Positions 19,601 to 28,452 of a stretch of 64,000 bases of DNA are shown here, one piece after another. The stretch covers positions 124,001 through 188,000 of the forward strand of contig NZ_LTBC01000003.1 in assembly GCF_001594015.1 (NCBI RefSeq), written 5' to 3'. Each line of letters starts with the position of its first letter. Position 1 is the first letter of the stretch. The DNA is from Moorella mulderi DSM 14980. Lineage in GTDB: Bacteria; Bacillota; DSM-521; Neomoorellales; Neomoorellaceae. A program made the position numbers and the translations under genes. The notes under the pieces are model-generated. The model was not told where the DNA came from and did no database searches. It saw nothing but the letters and a program-made list of their open reading frames with translations.

Positions 19601-21093
19601 GAAGATCCCTCCCCGGTATAACCCAGTGCTGCCAGTTCTTCCCTGGCCACCTGGCGGTCATCAAAGGGCAGGGTCCGGCCTTTGACGATCTGGTAGGTCT
19701 CATGCCCCTTGCCGGCAATAACCACCATATCCCCCGGCCGGGCCAGGGCCAGGGCCGCGGCAATGGCCCGGCGCCGGTCCGCCACCACCTGGTAGCGGGC
19801 GCCCGGTACTTCCTCTACCCCGGGAAGAATATCAGCAATTATGGCCTCCGGATCTTCATCGCGCGGGTTATCAGAAGTAATAATGCAGTAATCGCTTAAC
19901 CGGGCGGCTGCTTTGCCCATCTGGGGCCGCTTGCCCCTGTCCCGGTTACCGCCGCAACCGAAAACAACAATCAGGTTCCCTGTTGTTACCTGCCGGGCCG
20001 CCTGGAGGACATTCTCCAGGCCGTCGGGGGTATGGGCATAATCAACGACCACAGTGAAAGGCTGGCCCTGGGGCACCTGCTCCAGCCGGCCGGGCACACC
20101 CTTGACTTCTCCTAAAGTTTTCACAATCGCCACGGGGTCAAGGCCTTCCCGCCAGGCTACGGTAAAGGCCGCCAGGGCATTATAAATATTAAAGCGACCG
20201 GTGAGTTTAAGGTTGAGTTCCACTTCTCCTCCCGCCCAGGTCACCCGGCAGGTAGCACCGCCCGCCGTCAAATTTATATCCCGGGCCCGGACCTGGCATT
20301 CAGGACTGCAGCCATAAGTAACTACCGGTACCGGGGTCAAGGTTATTAAGCGGGCGCTATAGGGGTCATCGCCGTTGATGACAGCGTATTTGGGTCCTCC
20401 TTTAACGCCCTTGCCCAAGGCCTGGAAGAGCCTGGCTTTGACTTTAAAGTAGTCCTCCATGTCCCGGTGGAAGTCCAGGTGATCCTGGGTCAAATTGGTA
20501 AAGACGGCGACGTCAAACTCGGCCCCTTCCACCCGGTGCAGGGCCAGGGCATGGGAGGATACTTCCATGACTACCCCTTGAGCCCCGAGGTTAACCAGCT
20601 GGTGCAGGAGGGCTTGCAAGTCCAGGGCTTCCGGGGTGGTGTGTGCGGCCGGTAAGACCTTATCACCCAGGCGGTTGCCAATGGTGCCCAGCAAACCTGT
20701 AGGCCGGCCGGCGCCCTCCAGCACCGCCTGGATGAGGTGGGTGGTCGTAGTCTTGCCGTTGGTGCCGGTTACCCCGATGAGGCGCAACCGGTGGCTGGGA
20801 TAACCGTAAAAACGGGCCGCGAGCATTCCTAAGGCCCGGCGGCTGTCGCCTACCCGTACCCAGGCCACCCCGGCTGGCAGGGAGACTTTCTCTTCCAGGA
20901 TGACGGCTACCGCGCCTCTAGCCAGGGCGTCGTTAATATATAAGTGGCCGTCAGTCTTAAAGCCTTTGATGGCCACAAAAAGAAAACCGGGCTGCACCTG
21001 CCGGGAATCATAATGGAGACCGGCTAGGGAAACCTGCTGGTCGCCGCCGCGGTCGATAACATCTATCGCAGCTACTAATTCCTCCAGGGTCAC
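19594..21093 (-). CDS. murE: UDP-MurNAc-L-Ala-D-Glu:meso-diaminopimelate ligase
   Basis: A 499-residue Mur ligase adding the third peptide residue. The ATP loop is [20 protein letters not shown] and the C-terminal domain has VVDYAHTPDGLENVL and VFGCGGNRDRGKRP. The motif DNPRDEDP identifies the meso-DAP-specific form (lysine enzymes have a different residue at the DNPR arginine), so the cell wall is predicted to be of the meso-DAP type. It starts 200 bases below spoVD; that gap (21094-21295) shows nothing but a short GGCGC hairpin. Confidence 0.96.
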   Translation of the reverse strand: MTLEELVAAIDVIDRGGDQQVSLAGLHYDSRQVQPGFLFVAIKGFKTDGHLYINDALARGAVAVILEEKVSLPAGVAWVRVGDSRRALGMLAARFYGYPSHRLRLIGVTGTNGKTTTTHLIQAVLEGAGRPTGLLGTIGNRLGDKVLPAAHTTPEALDLQALLHQLVNLGAQGVVMEVSSHALALHRVEGAEFDVAVFTNLTQDHLDFHRDMEDYFKVKARLFQALGKGVKGGPKYAVINGDDPYSARLITLTPVPVVTYGCSPECQVRARDINLTAGGATCRVTWAGGEVELNLKLTGRFNIYNALAAFTVAWREGLDPVAIVKTLGEVKGVPGRLEQVPQGQPFTVVVDYAHTPDGLENVLQAARQVTTGNLIVVFGCGGNRDRGKRPQMGKAAARLSDYCIITSDNPRDEDPEAIIADILPGVEEVPGARYQVVADRRRAIAAALALARPGDMVVIAGKGHETYQIVKGRTLPFDDRQVAREELAALGYTGEGSSC

Positions 21094-21295
21094 GGCAAAA
21101 TGTTCCTCCTCGGAAAATAACTCTATCGCAGGCTGGCATAGTCTGCCTCGCTACCTTTGTCCTCGCGGAGCGGTCACAAGTTTAAACCTGATGTGGCGCT
21201 ACCTGCCTTGAGTGGTTTAGCTATATTCTTACCATCTGCTGGCAATTTAACCTTGTAATGGTTAGCCCGGCGCCTAAAGCGCCGCGCCCATTATA

Positions 21296-23419
21296 CTACG
21301 GCCCCAGTACTTCCAGGGATGGTTCAAAGAACTTAACCTTTACTTTCGTGCCCGGGGAGACCACCGTTCCTGGGGCAGGGTCCTGCCCGGCCGCCTGCCC
21401 AGTCCCTTCCGGTACCAGGCCCAGGCCATAGGCCTCGAGGATTTCTGCCGCCTCGCTAACCCGCAGGCCGGCAACATCCGGCACCCGGGGCTTCCCGGGA
21501 TCGCCCTGGAGATACAGGATCACATGGGTGCCCGCCGGGACGACGGCTCCTCCTTTGGGCACCTGGGCAATTACCTGTCCCCCACTGCCTTCCACCCGGA
21601 CGGCCAGGCCAGCTTTCTCCAGTTCAGCCCGGGCTGCAGCCAGGTCACGGCCGACGACATTGGGTACGGTAACCGGCGCCGGGGGTTTTTCCAGGTCCTT
21701 TTGCTTGCTGTCATACTGGGGCGGTACTTTGAGATAGTGGAGGGCATCGGCCACCACCCGCTGGAAAATGGGGGCGGCCACCGTCCCACCATAATAAGGA
21801 TATCCTTTGGGTTCATCAATGGTTACCAGGGCCACCAGGCGGGGATCATTTACCGGCGCAAAACCGATAAAGGAAGCCACGTATTTTCCTTCCATGTAGC
21901 CGCCGGGACCGGCCTTCTGGGCCGTACCCGTTTTACCGCCCACCCGGTAGCCAGGGATATAGGCATTGCGCCCGGTTCCTTCACTGACAACGGTTTCTAA
22001 CATTTCACTGAGCAATCTGGCCGTTGCCGGCGAGATGACCCGGCGTACCACTTCAGGCTCGTACTTTTTAATAACATTACCCTTATTGTCCAGGATTTCC
22101 TTGACCAGGTGGGGCCGGATCAGCTGGCCGCCGTTGGCCACCGCCGCTACGGCCGTAATTAATTGGATGGGAGTAACGGCAATGCCCTGGCCGATACCAA
22201 TGGTGGCAATGTTAATGGGCTTCAGTTCATTCTCGGGAATCAATAACCCCGTCCCCTCACCGGTTAAATCAATACCTGTTGGTTCACCGAAACCAAAGGC
22301 CTTGATGTAATCATAAAAAAGACCGGCTTTCTTCTCTTCCAGTCGCAGGGCCACCTGGACAAAGACCGGGTTGCAGGAGTTTTTTACCCCTTCTGTAAAG
22401 GACTCGCTGCCGTGCCCCCCGGGCAGCCAGCAGTTAATGGTATCCGGCCCCACTTTGATATAGCCAGGATCGTAAAAGCGGTCACCCGGCTTGACGACCC
22501 CTTCCTCCAGGGCTGCCGCGGCGGTGATAATCTTAAAGGCCGACCCCGGCTCATAGGCATCCCGGACCAGGGGGTTGCCCCAGAGGGTATTGGGGTATTT
22601 ACTAAAATTATTCGGGTCAAAGGCCGGCCGGCTGGCCATAGCCAGGATTTCCCCGGTTTTAGGGTCCATAACAATAATATTGGCCTTGCGGGGGCTGGTA
22701 GGGCTGGCCATGATTTTATCAAGTTCGCGCTCGGCAATATACTGGATGGTCTGGTCAATGGTAAGAACCAGGCTGTGGCCATTCTGCGGTGGTATATAAC
22801 GGTGGGTGGCCCGGGGAATTTCATGGCCCAGGGCATCAAATTCCAGGACAATTTTACCCGGTTTCCCGGCCAGTTCCTTATCATACATGGCCTCGAGGCC
22901 TTCCAGGCCCTGGTTGTCGATACCGGCAAAACCCAGCACATGGGCCGCGAGTAACCCGTTGGGGTAATAGCGCCGGTTCTCAGGTACCACTTCAATCCCC
23001 GGTAATTTCAAGTCTTTAATTTTTTGGGCTTTATCAAATTCCACCTGACGATCAACAAATTCAAAACCCGTGTTGCGGGTTATTTTTTCCAAAATTTTAT
23101 CCGGAGGCATGTTCAGGATGGCCCCTAATTTGACCGCTATTTCCTCAGCCTTACCCGAATCCTTTATTTCCGGGGGAAAGGCCCCAATATAGTCGGTGGC
23201 TATACTAATGGCCAGTTCATGCCGGTTACGGTCGTAAATAACCCCCCGCTGGGCCGCTACCGGCATGACATTGAGACGGTTTTCCAGGGCCTTTTGCTGC
23301 AGCTCTCCACCCCGGACAAATTGCAACCATGCCAATCGCAATAAAACCGTTATCAGGCCCAGTGCCAAAATAAAAAAAACAAAAGCTAAACGCTTACGTA
23401 CGTTGATACTGGTCTGCAT
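21296..23419 (-). CDS. spoVD: Class B penicillin-binding protein SpoVD/FtsI with PASTA domains
   Basis: A septal or sporulation transpeptidase of 707 residues from the ATG at 23419 (MQTSINVRKRL; an alternative ATG at 23479 adds 20 residues). It has one membrane segment (FFILALGLITVLLRLAW), a dimerisation domain, and the transpeptidase domain with the active-site tetrad SAFK in YEPGSAFKIITAAAAL, SCN in GVKNSCNPVF and KTGT in GGKTGTAQKAG. Two PASTA domains close the protein (VPNVVGRDLAAARAEL and VPDVAGLRVSEAAEIL). The PASTA pair and the dcw location fit SpoVD. Confidence 0.92.
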   Translation of the reverse strand: MQTSINVRKRLAFVFFILALGLITVLLRLAWLQFVRGGELQQKALENRLNVMPVAAQRGVIYDRNRHELAISIATDYIGAFPPEIKDSGKAEEIAVKLGAILNMPPDKILEKITRNTGFEFVDRQVEFDKAQKIKDLKLPGIEVVPENRRYYPNGLLAAHVLGFAGIDNQGLEGLEAMYDKELAGKPGKIVLEFDALGHEIPRATHRYIPPQNGHSLVLTIDQTIQYIAERELDKIMASPTSPRKANIIVMDPKTGEILAMASRPAFDPNNFSKYPNTLWGNPLVRDAYEPGSAFKIITAAAALEEGVVKPGDRFYDPGYIKVGPDTINCWLPGGHGSESFTEGVKNSCNPVFVQVALRLEEKKAGLFYDYIKAFGFGEPTGIDLTGEGTGLLIPENELKPINIATIGIGQGIAVTPIQLITAVAAVANGGQLIRPHLVKEILDNKGNVIKKYEPEVVRRVISPATARLLSEMLETVVSEGTGRNAYIPGYRVGGKTGTAQKAGPGGYMEGKYVASFIGFAPVNDPRLVALVTIDEPKGYPYYGGTVAAPIFQRVVADALHYLKVPPQYDSKQKDLEKPPAPVTVPNVVGRDLAAARAELEKAGLAVRVEGSGGQVIAQVPKGGAVVPAGTHVILYLQGDPGKPRVPDVAGLRVSEAAEILEAYGLGLVPEGTGQAAGQDPAPGTVVSPGTKVKVKFFEPSLEVLGP

Positions 23420-23503
23420 GCCCTTCGCCCCTCGCCGGCGGCCCGCCGGTGTAGCCTCGGCCAGTACTAACAACGGCATAAGTTAGTGCTGGCCCCCGGC
23501 AAA

Positions 23504-24025
23504 CTAACTGTTGACCCTGGCTACACGTACCGGGTCCAACCAGTTTTGCAGAGCCCGGGAAAGGGATGCCAGCCAGGAATGCTGAACAGGCGCTGTTGTT
23601 TCAACCCCTTTCCCGGCCGGTTCTCCTGCCGCCACCTGCAACTGCTGACCCTGCCCGGCCTTCCCCGGCACATAATAAAGCTGCTCGGCCCGGGGTTCCA
23701 CCATCCCGAGGCGGGTGGTAGCCACTGCAGCTATCCTCTCCGGTGCCTTTAAGCGGGCCACCTCTAATTGTAGCCTTTCATTTTCCCTTTGCATAGTATT
23801 TATTTCTTGTTTTAGGGCGTCCAGTTCATATCCTTTTATTACCAACTGTACGGCCAGGTAGGTTTTACCAAAAGCGATGCCAATGGCCAGCAAAACCAGG
23901 CCCAGCAAAACAACTTTCTGCCTGGCCCTGTTTTGGGCCCGCGGCCGGGGCGTTTTTCTTCCCGCTAACCGCTTATGTACCAGGTTTGTTTCATAGGCAA
24001 GTTCCTGTGGTGGTGCTGCTAACAT
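23504..24025 (-). CDS. ftsL: FtsL-like septum formation protein
   Basis: A 173-residue bitopic protein with a basic cytoplasmic part (HKRLAGRKTPRPRAQNRARQ), one membrane segment (VVLLGLVLLAIGIAFGKTYLAV) and an external coiled coil (ELDALKQEINTMQRENERLQ). The motif AATTRLGMVEPRAEQLYYV after the coil is the usual end of FtsL. It sits between rsmH and spoVD, the standard FtsL position. The proline/glycine-rich C-terminal 60 residues are longer than in most members and look unordered. Confidence 0.88.
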   Translation of the reverse strand: MLAAPPQELAYETNLVHKRLAGRKTPRPRAQNRARQKVVLLGLVLLAIGIAFGKTYLAVQLVIKGYELDALKQEINTMQRENERLQLEVARLKAPERIAAVATTRLGMVEPRAEQLYYVPGKAGQGQQLQVAAGEPAGKGVETTAPVQHSWLASLSRALQNWLDPVRVARVNS

Positions 24026-24028
24026 AGC

Positions 24029-24994
24029 TTATTCACCATCCTTTTCCTTTAGAACCCTCCGGGCTACCCGGAGCTTCGCGCTGCGGGCCCTGGGATTGGC
24101 GGCGATTTCTGTCGCCGCTGGGGTTACCGGTTTGCGCGTAACCGGTTCTAAAACCCGCCTCCTGCCACAGATACAAACCGGCAATCCCGGCAGGCAGGTG
24201 CACTGGCCGCTTAGACGCTGGAAGGTTCTTTTCACAATCCTGTCTTCCAGGGAATGAAAGGATATAACCCCCACCCGGCCGCCTGGATTTAAAACCTGCT
24301 CCAGCTGTTCCATGGCCGCCTGGAGGGCATCTAATTCGCCATTTATGGCAATCCGGAGGGCTTGGAAGGTCCGTTTGGCGGGATGATGTCCGGACCTCCT
24401 CGCCCCGGCCGGAATTGCTGCCTTGATAATGTCTACCAGCTGGGTGGTAGTGGTAATGGGTGCTTTTTTCCGGGCGGCTGCGATAAAGGCGGCTATACGC
24501 CTGGCCCAGCGCTCTTCACCGTACTCCCAGATGATTTGGGCCAGCTTGCTTTCAGGCCAGGTATTGACGATTGTCGCCGCCGTTAATTCCTGCTCCCGGC
24601 CCATGCGCATATCCAGGGGGGCTTCAGCCTGATAGCTGAAACCGCGCTCCGGGTTGTCCAGTTGATAGGAGGATACCCCCAGGTCAAAGAGGAGGCCGTC
24701 GACGGCCCTGAACCCCCTGCTTTGTAAAACCCGGACCAGGTCCTTGAAATTGGCCTGGATCAGTTCTACGGCTGCCCCAAAGGGTGCCAGGCTCTCCCTG
24801 GCAGCGTTAATGGCCTCGGCATCGCGGTCCAGGCCGATTAAGCGCCCGCCGGGAAGCAGGCGGGGTAAAATGGCGGCGCTATGACCACCGCCGCCAACGG
24901 TGGCATCGACAAAGATCTCCCCAGGCTGCGGGTCAAGGAAGTGTAAAACTTCAGCCAGCAACACCGGCCGGTGAGCATAGGGCAAGGCTGCCAC
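24029..24994 (-). CDS. rsmH: 16S rRNA (cytosine-1402-N4)-methyltransferase
   Basis: RsmH (MraW) methylates C1402 in the decoding centre of 16S rRNA using SAM. The 321 residues contain [13 protein letters not shown] at the start, the SAM loop [46 protein letters not shown], and the C-terminal [16 protein letters not shown]. The coding region abuts mraZ and ftsL with gaps of 2-3 bases. Confidence 0.97.
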   Translation of the reverse strand: MAALPYAHRPVLLAEVLHFLDPQPGEIFVDATVGGGGHSAAILPRLLPGGRLIGLDRDAEAINAARESLAPFGAAVELIQANFKDLVRVLQSRGFRAVDGLLFDLGVSSYQLDNPERGFSYQAEAPLDMRMGREQELTAATIVNTWPESKLAQIIWEYGEERWARRIAAFIAAARKKAPITTTTQLVDIIKAAIPAGARRSGHHPAKRTFQALRIAINGELDALQAAMEQLEQVLNPGGRVGVISFHSLEDRIVKRTFQRLSGQCTCLPGLPVCICGRRRVLEPVTRKPVTPAATEIAANPRARSAKLRVARRVLKEKDGE

Positions 24995-24996
24995 CT

Positions 24997-25428
24997 CTAA
25001 ATATCAAAGTCGACAATTTTCTCGGCCAGGGACTCGTACTGGGCCGCCGTTTCCTGGCAGTACTGCTCCCAAAGGGTGCGGCTCCAGATTTCTACCCGTG
25101 TGGAAACACCCACAATGACCACTTCTTTTTCCAGGCGGGCGTATTCCCGTAAATTCCCCGGCAGCAGTATTCTCCCCTGGCGGTCCAGCTCACATTCTGT
25201 GGCCCCGGAAAAGAAAAAACGGACAAAGGCCCGGGCATCGGCCCGCGTAAAGGGCAGGCTGCGCAATTTCTGTTCCATTTCCGCCCAGCCGCTCATGGGG
25301 TAGACAAAAAGACAGTTATCCAGGCCCTTGGTGATAACAAACTTTTCTCCCAGTTCCTCACGAAACCTGGCCGGGATAATCAGCCGTCCTTTATCATCAA
25401 TGGTATGCTGGTACTCCCCCATGAACAT
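24997..25428 (-). CDS. mraZ: Division/cell wall cluster transcriptional repressor MraZ
   Basis: A 143-residue protein with two AbrB-like SpoVT/MraZ folds; each has a [15 protein letters not shown] or [16 protein letters not shown] motif. MraZ rings bind repeats in front of their own gene and repress the cluster. I start at the ATG at 25428 ([16 protein letters not shown]), which is where homologues begin; a GTG at 25443 is in frame but lies in the last operator repeat. It is the first gene of the dcw transcript. Confidence 0.94.
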   Translation of the reverse strand: MFMGEYQHTIDDKGRLIIPARFREELGEKFVITKGLDNCLFVYPMSGWAEMEQKLRSLPFTRADARAFVRFFFSGATECELDRQGRILLPGNLREYARLEKEVVIVGVSTRVEIWSRTLWEQYCQETAAQYESLAEKIVDFDI

Positions 25429-25439
25429 GGGCCTGTATC

Positions 25440-25484
25440 CCACTTTCCTACCACTTCATGCCACTATGCCCCACTTTACACCAC
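25440..25484 (-). promoter_or_regulatory. MraZ operator: five GTGG repeats
   Basis: On the minus strand GTGG occurs at 25484, 25474, 25464 and 25454 at exact 10-base steps, and again at 25443 after 11. Two copies are flanked as AAAGTGGG, like MraZ boxes described in other bacteria. The array ends 12 bases before the mraZ ATG, so binding would block the start of dcw transcription. A TATTAT at about 25487-25492 may be the -10; no good -35 was seen. Confidence 0.7.
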
Positions 25485-25524
25485 ATAATATTCGCCGCCA
25501 GGATAAGAATTCCTGCTTCAGAAA

Positions 25525-25552
25525 AAGAAAAACCCTCCAAAATGGAGAGTTT
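25525..25552 (-). terminator. Intrinsic terminator upstream of mraZ
   Basis: AACTCTCC-attt-GGAGGGTT hairpin on the minus strand (one G-U pair) followed by TTTCTTTTTC. It ends transcripts coming from the MetE-like gene and isolates the dcw promoter. Confidence 0.75.
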
Positions 25553-25630
25553 TTTCTACTATAGAACATATTTTCGCCGTTTTTCGGGAGAAAGCTTTCT
25601 TTTAGTGGCTCCATAGCCCGCAGGGAACCA

Positions 25631-26695
25631 TCAGGCCATAAGTTCTGCCACCCCGGATGTTAACTTGTAGATGTGTTCCGCCAGGTCTGCATCCAGGACG
25701 CCGGTACCGCAGGCCGGGGTCACCAGGGCCTGGCGGTAAAGGCGCTCCCGGTCCACACCCCTCCGGGCCAGCTCCTCGATTTCACCCTTCAGCCTGGCAG
25801 CCAGGCTGGCTGCCGTTTCCTGCCAGGCCTGCTCATAGGTAGGTACAATCCCCCAGGCCAGCACACCGTCCCGGTCCAGGAAGGCGGCCACGTCGGGAGC
25901 AAAAACCTGCAGGGAGGTAAAGTAATTATAGGCGTCAAAGCTTAAAATCTGGTAGCCGGCCTCAAAAAAGAGGGGCCATTCCACTCCGCTGCAGGAGTGG
26001 GCCCCGGGCAGGCCACCCCCGGCCCTGATCCCCTCCACCACCCCGGCCAAGGCCTCTACCAGGTCATCCCGCTGCAGAGCTACGTGGGTGGAAGTACCGT
26101 AGGCGGCCAGGGCCGGGTCATCGACGAATACCAGCACCGGCAGCCCGAAACGTCCCAGCTCCCGCGCCTGCCAGCAGGCCTGCATGGCAGTAGTCTTTAC
26201 GATGAGATCCCTTAGCTGGGGGTCATAAAAGGCGCTGCGCCCGGAGCTGCTGCATAAATAAAGGCCGGCGGTAAGGGGGCCGGCTACCTGGCCCTTGAGA
26301 AACCTGGCTCTACCGGGACCATCCTTTTCCAGGTATTCCACCAGGGCATAAAAACCGGTTCCGGCTTCCCGGGGAATGGCAAAGGCCGCCAGGGCTTCTT
26401 CGCTACCAGCCTCGGCCTCCAGGTAAAGGCTGTAAAAGGCCGTAAGCTTAGCGGCCCACTCCGGGCTGGCATCGGTAAATACCGGCATTTCCCCCGGCTG
26501 GTCTTTAATCAATCCCAGGCGCACCAGGGGGGATAAGCTCTGGTAAACGAAATGCTCCTGGTGCCCCCGCCGGGGTAACTGGGGCCAGTGGGGTACCAGG
26601 GGCATATGCTTAAAGATGAGGCCCAGGGCCGGCCCGGGCTCCCGATAGGGCAGGCTGCCTATGCCAGCCGCCCAGAAGTTACCAGGTAAAGGCAT
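25631..26695 (-). CDS. MetE/UroD-fold methyltransferase-like protein
   Basis: A 354-residue protein (ATG 26695, AAAGGAGAA before it) resembling the C-terminal, zinc-binding half of cobalamin-independent methionine synthase and methylcobalamin:thiol methyltransferases. The start GNFWAAGIGSLPYREP is typical of the family. Zinc ligands can be matched: His and Cys in GAHSCSGVEWP and the late Cys in VTPACGTGVLD. Substrate unknown: it lacks the MetE N-terminal domain, so it may use a corrinoid protein or other methyl donor. It follows larA and the ThiS-like gene on the same strand. Confidence 0.75.
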   Translation of the reverse strand: MPLPGNFWAAGIGSLPYREPGPALGLIFKHMPLVPHWPQLPRRGHQEHFVYQSLSPLVRLGLIKDQPGEMPVFTDASPEWAAKLTAFYSLYLEAEAGSEEALAAFAIPREAGTGFYALVEYLEKDGPGRARFLKGQVAGPLTAGLYLCSSSGRSAFYDPQLRDLIVKTTAMQACWQARELGRFGLPVLVFVDDPALAAYGTSTHVALQRDDLVEALAGVVEGIRAGGGLPGAHSCSGVEWPLFFEAGYQILSFDAYNYFTSLQVFAPDVAAFLDRDGVLAWGIVPTYEQAWQETAASLAARLKGEIEELARRGVDRERLYRQALVTPACGTGVLDADLAEHIYKLTSGVAELMA

Positions 26696-26760
26696 GTGGA
26701 TTCTCCTTTTTCTCATAAGGTACTTCCAGGTTAATTCGCCACCGGACGGCCTTTTCCTCC

Positions 26761-26961
26761 TTAACCGCCCTCCATTGAATTGATAACCTCCACCCTGTCA
26801 CCCTCCCGGAGGCGGTAATCCCAATCCTGCCGCGGTAACAGCTTATCGTTGACCGCTACGGTAGCGATGGGAGTCAGCAGGCCTTCCTGGGCCAGCAAAT
26901 CGGCTACGGTAGTACCCCCGGCAACCTGTAGCTGTTTGCCGTTTAAGTATACCTGTATCAT
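26761..26961 (-). CDS. ThiS/MoaD-like sulfur carrier protein
   Basis: A 66-residue beta-grasp protein starting MIQVYLNGKQLQVAGGTTVA and ending NSMEGG. The terminal Gly-Gly is the site that is adenylated and thiocarboxylated in ThiS and MoaD. VAVNDKLLPRQDWDYRLREG matches ThiS spacing. No thiF/thiG/moeB gene is in the window, so its pathway (thiamine, a tungsto/molybdopterin, or the sulfur chemistry of the LarA cofactor) is not shown; it lies between larA and the MetE-like gene. Confidence 0.8.
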   Translation of the reverse strand: MIQVYLNGKQLQVAGGTTVADLLAQEGLLTPIATVAVNDKLLPRQDWDYRLREGDRVEVINSMEGG

Positions 26962-27036
26962 GGGCCACCCCCCATGGGATTTTCAACTATACTACGCCCT
27001 TTCATGGAGTACGGATTGTTTCCTCTCTCTCACTTC

Positions 27037-28296
27037 TCAAAATACTGGTATCGTCGAATTGGCCTTGGGCAGTACGGTAGCTACCCTGGCTCCTGGAAGC
27101 TCCTGCAGGGCCAGGTCAATGGCCGCCTGGAGGTCCGGCGCTTTGCGGACCATCATTACCCGGGCCAGCTCGCCGTCTACCCCGCTACTTACCAGAATTA
27201 CCTGGGCATGGACCAGGGAGCGGCACCAGAGAAAGGCTTTATGGAACCCCATCTGGAATTCCCGGCTGCGGAAGGATTCCATTACTTCTGCTGGCGTGTT
27301 ACCGGCCCGCATGCCGGCAATAAAGCGTTCTTCCCCGGCTCCTTCCCGGCACTCGGCGCAGAGGATAATTATCCCTCCCTTTTTTACCACCGGTGTGGCG
27401 TGATAGAGGCCCTTCTGGGCCTGATAGAGGTTGATATCCTTGGGATAGCCGCCGGGGGAAACAATGGCCAGGTCCGCCGTTTCCGGCACGGGCACCTCGC
27501 TGACTTCACGGGCCACGGCCACCCCGGCCCGGTGGGCTTCCAGGTAATGGCCGGCCACAGCGCGGACAATTTCTTTATGGTTGTTCAAGACCACGTTAAC
27601 GATCAGGTCGATACCAACCAGGCCGCCGATTTCATCAATATCCTCCCGGGCCGGGTTGCCCTCCACCCGCCCCAGGGAAGCTTCCGGTTCCACCAGGTGG
27701 GCATGGTTGGCGCGGATGGTAGCCTCCCCCCCGCAGCCGATGACCAGGGACTTGGCGCCGGCGCTGTACCCGACGATCTGGTGGGGGTCAATCATACCTG
27801 TGAGGATGCGGCCGTCGGCCTCCAGGTAGTGACGGTTGAGCCAGATGGGCGTCCCCCGGGAGGAAACACCTACCTGCTGCAGGATCCCCGGGGCATAGGC
27901 GTCATGGCTGATCACCTTGATCCTGGCCGCCACTTCGGGACCGACAATCAGGGGGAATTCTTCCGGCGGCGCCGGCCGGTGCAGGCCGGCGCCCACCATG
28001 ATGGTAATCTGATCGTCGCTGATACCGGTGGCGTTCAGTTTTTCCACCAGGACCGGTAAAATGACGGCATTGGGTACCGGCCGGGTCAGGTCGCTGACGA
28101 CAATAACTACTTTTTGGGCGCCGCGTAGCTCTTCTACTCCCCGGTTACCTATAGGATTCTCTAAGGCTCGGCGGACCTCGGCAGTGGCATCGGCTACCCC
28201 GGCCACCTCCCGGGGAGCTACTTCGTGTACCCGCAAGCCCGCCGGCAGTTCGCCGGTCTGGTACCCTTCCCCATAAGGGACTTTAACTTTAGTCAA
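27037..28296 (-). CDS. larA: LarA family nickel-dependent lactate racemase-like enzyme
   Basis: A 419-residue LarA/DUF2088 protein. LarA binds the nickel pincer cofactor (NPN) made by LarB, LarC and LarE and racemises 2-hydroxy acids. Family features: VSDLTRPVPNAVILPVLVEKL (cofactor-binding DxTRP), HDAYAP with the first catalytic His region, MIDPHQIVGYSAGAKSLVIG, and SPGGYPKDINLYQAQKG with the pincer-interacting Lys. A TTG start at 28296 with GGGGGG 6 bases upstream. larBCE are not visible here, so cofactor supply would come from elsewhere, and the real substrate may not be lactate. Confidence 0.85.
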   Translation of the reverse strand: MTKVKVPYGEGYQTGELPAGLRVHEVAPREVAGVADATAEVRRALENPIGNRGVEELRGAQKVVIVVSDLTRPVPNAVILPVLVEKLNATGISDDQITIMVGAGLHRPAPPEEFPLIVGPEVAARIKVISHDAYAPGILQQVGVSSRGTPIWLNRHYLEADGRILTGMIDPHQIVGYSAGAKSLVIGCGGEATIRANHAHLVEPEASLGRVEGNPAREDIDEIGGLVGIDLIVNVVLNNHKEIVRAVAGHYLEAHRAGVAVAREVSEVPVPETADLAIVSPGGYPKDINLYQAQKGLYHATPVVKKGGIIILCAECREGAGEERFIAGMRAGNTPAEVMESFRSREFQMGFHKAFLWCRSLVHAQVILVSSGVDGELARVMMVRKAPDLQAAIDLALQELPGARVATVLPKANSTIPVF

Positions 28297-28452
28297 TTTC
28301 GACCCCCCTACTTCAGGCCATAATGGGCGCAGTCTTCTTAAGCCCGATCAACAATCAGGGAAGCCCGTAGTAAGGCTTCCCTTCATCAATTAGATACAAG
28401 ACTAATTAATAAAGAGGGATTTAACTTTAGTTTGTGGTTTTCCCTTGCCTTT

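Noticed and set aside
21094-21295. Possible regulatory element between spoVD and murE
   Set aside because: Only a 5-bp GGCGC hairpin is visible; no promoter or riboswitch landmarks.
28349-28380. GGGAAGCC/GGCTTCCC hairpin as a terminator between tctA and larA
   Set aside because: The stem is good but neither strand has a T run, so I did not list it as a terminator.
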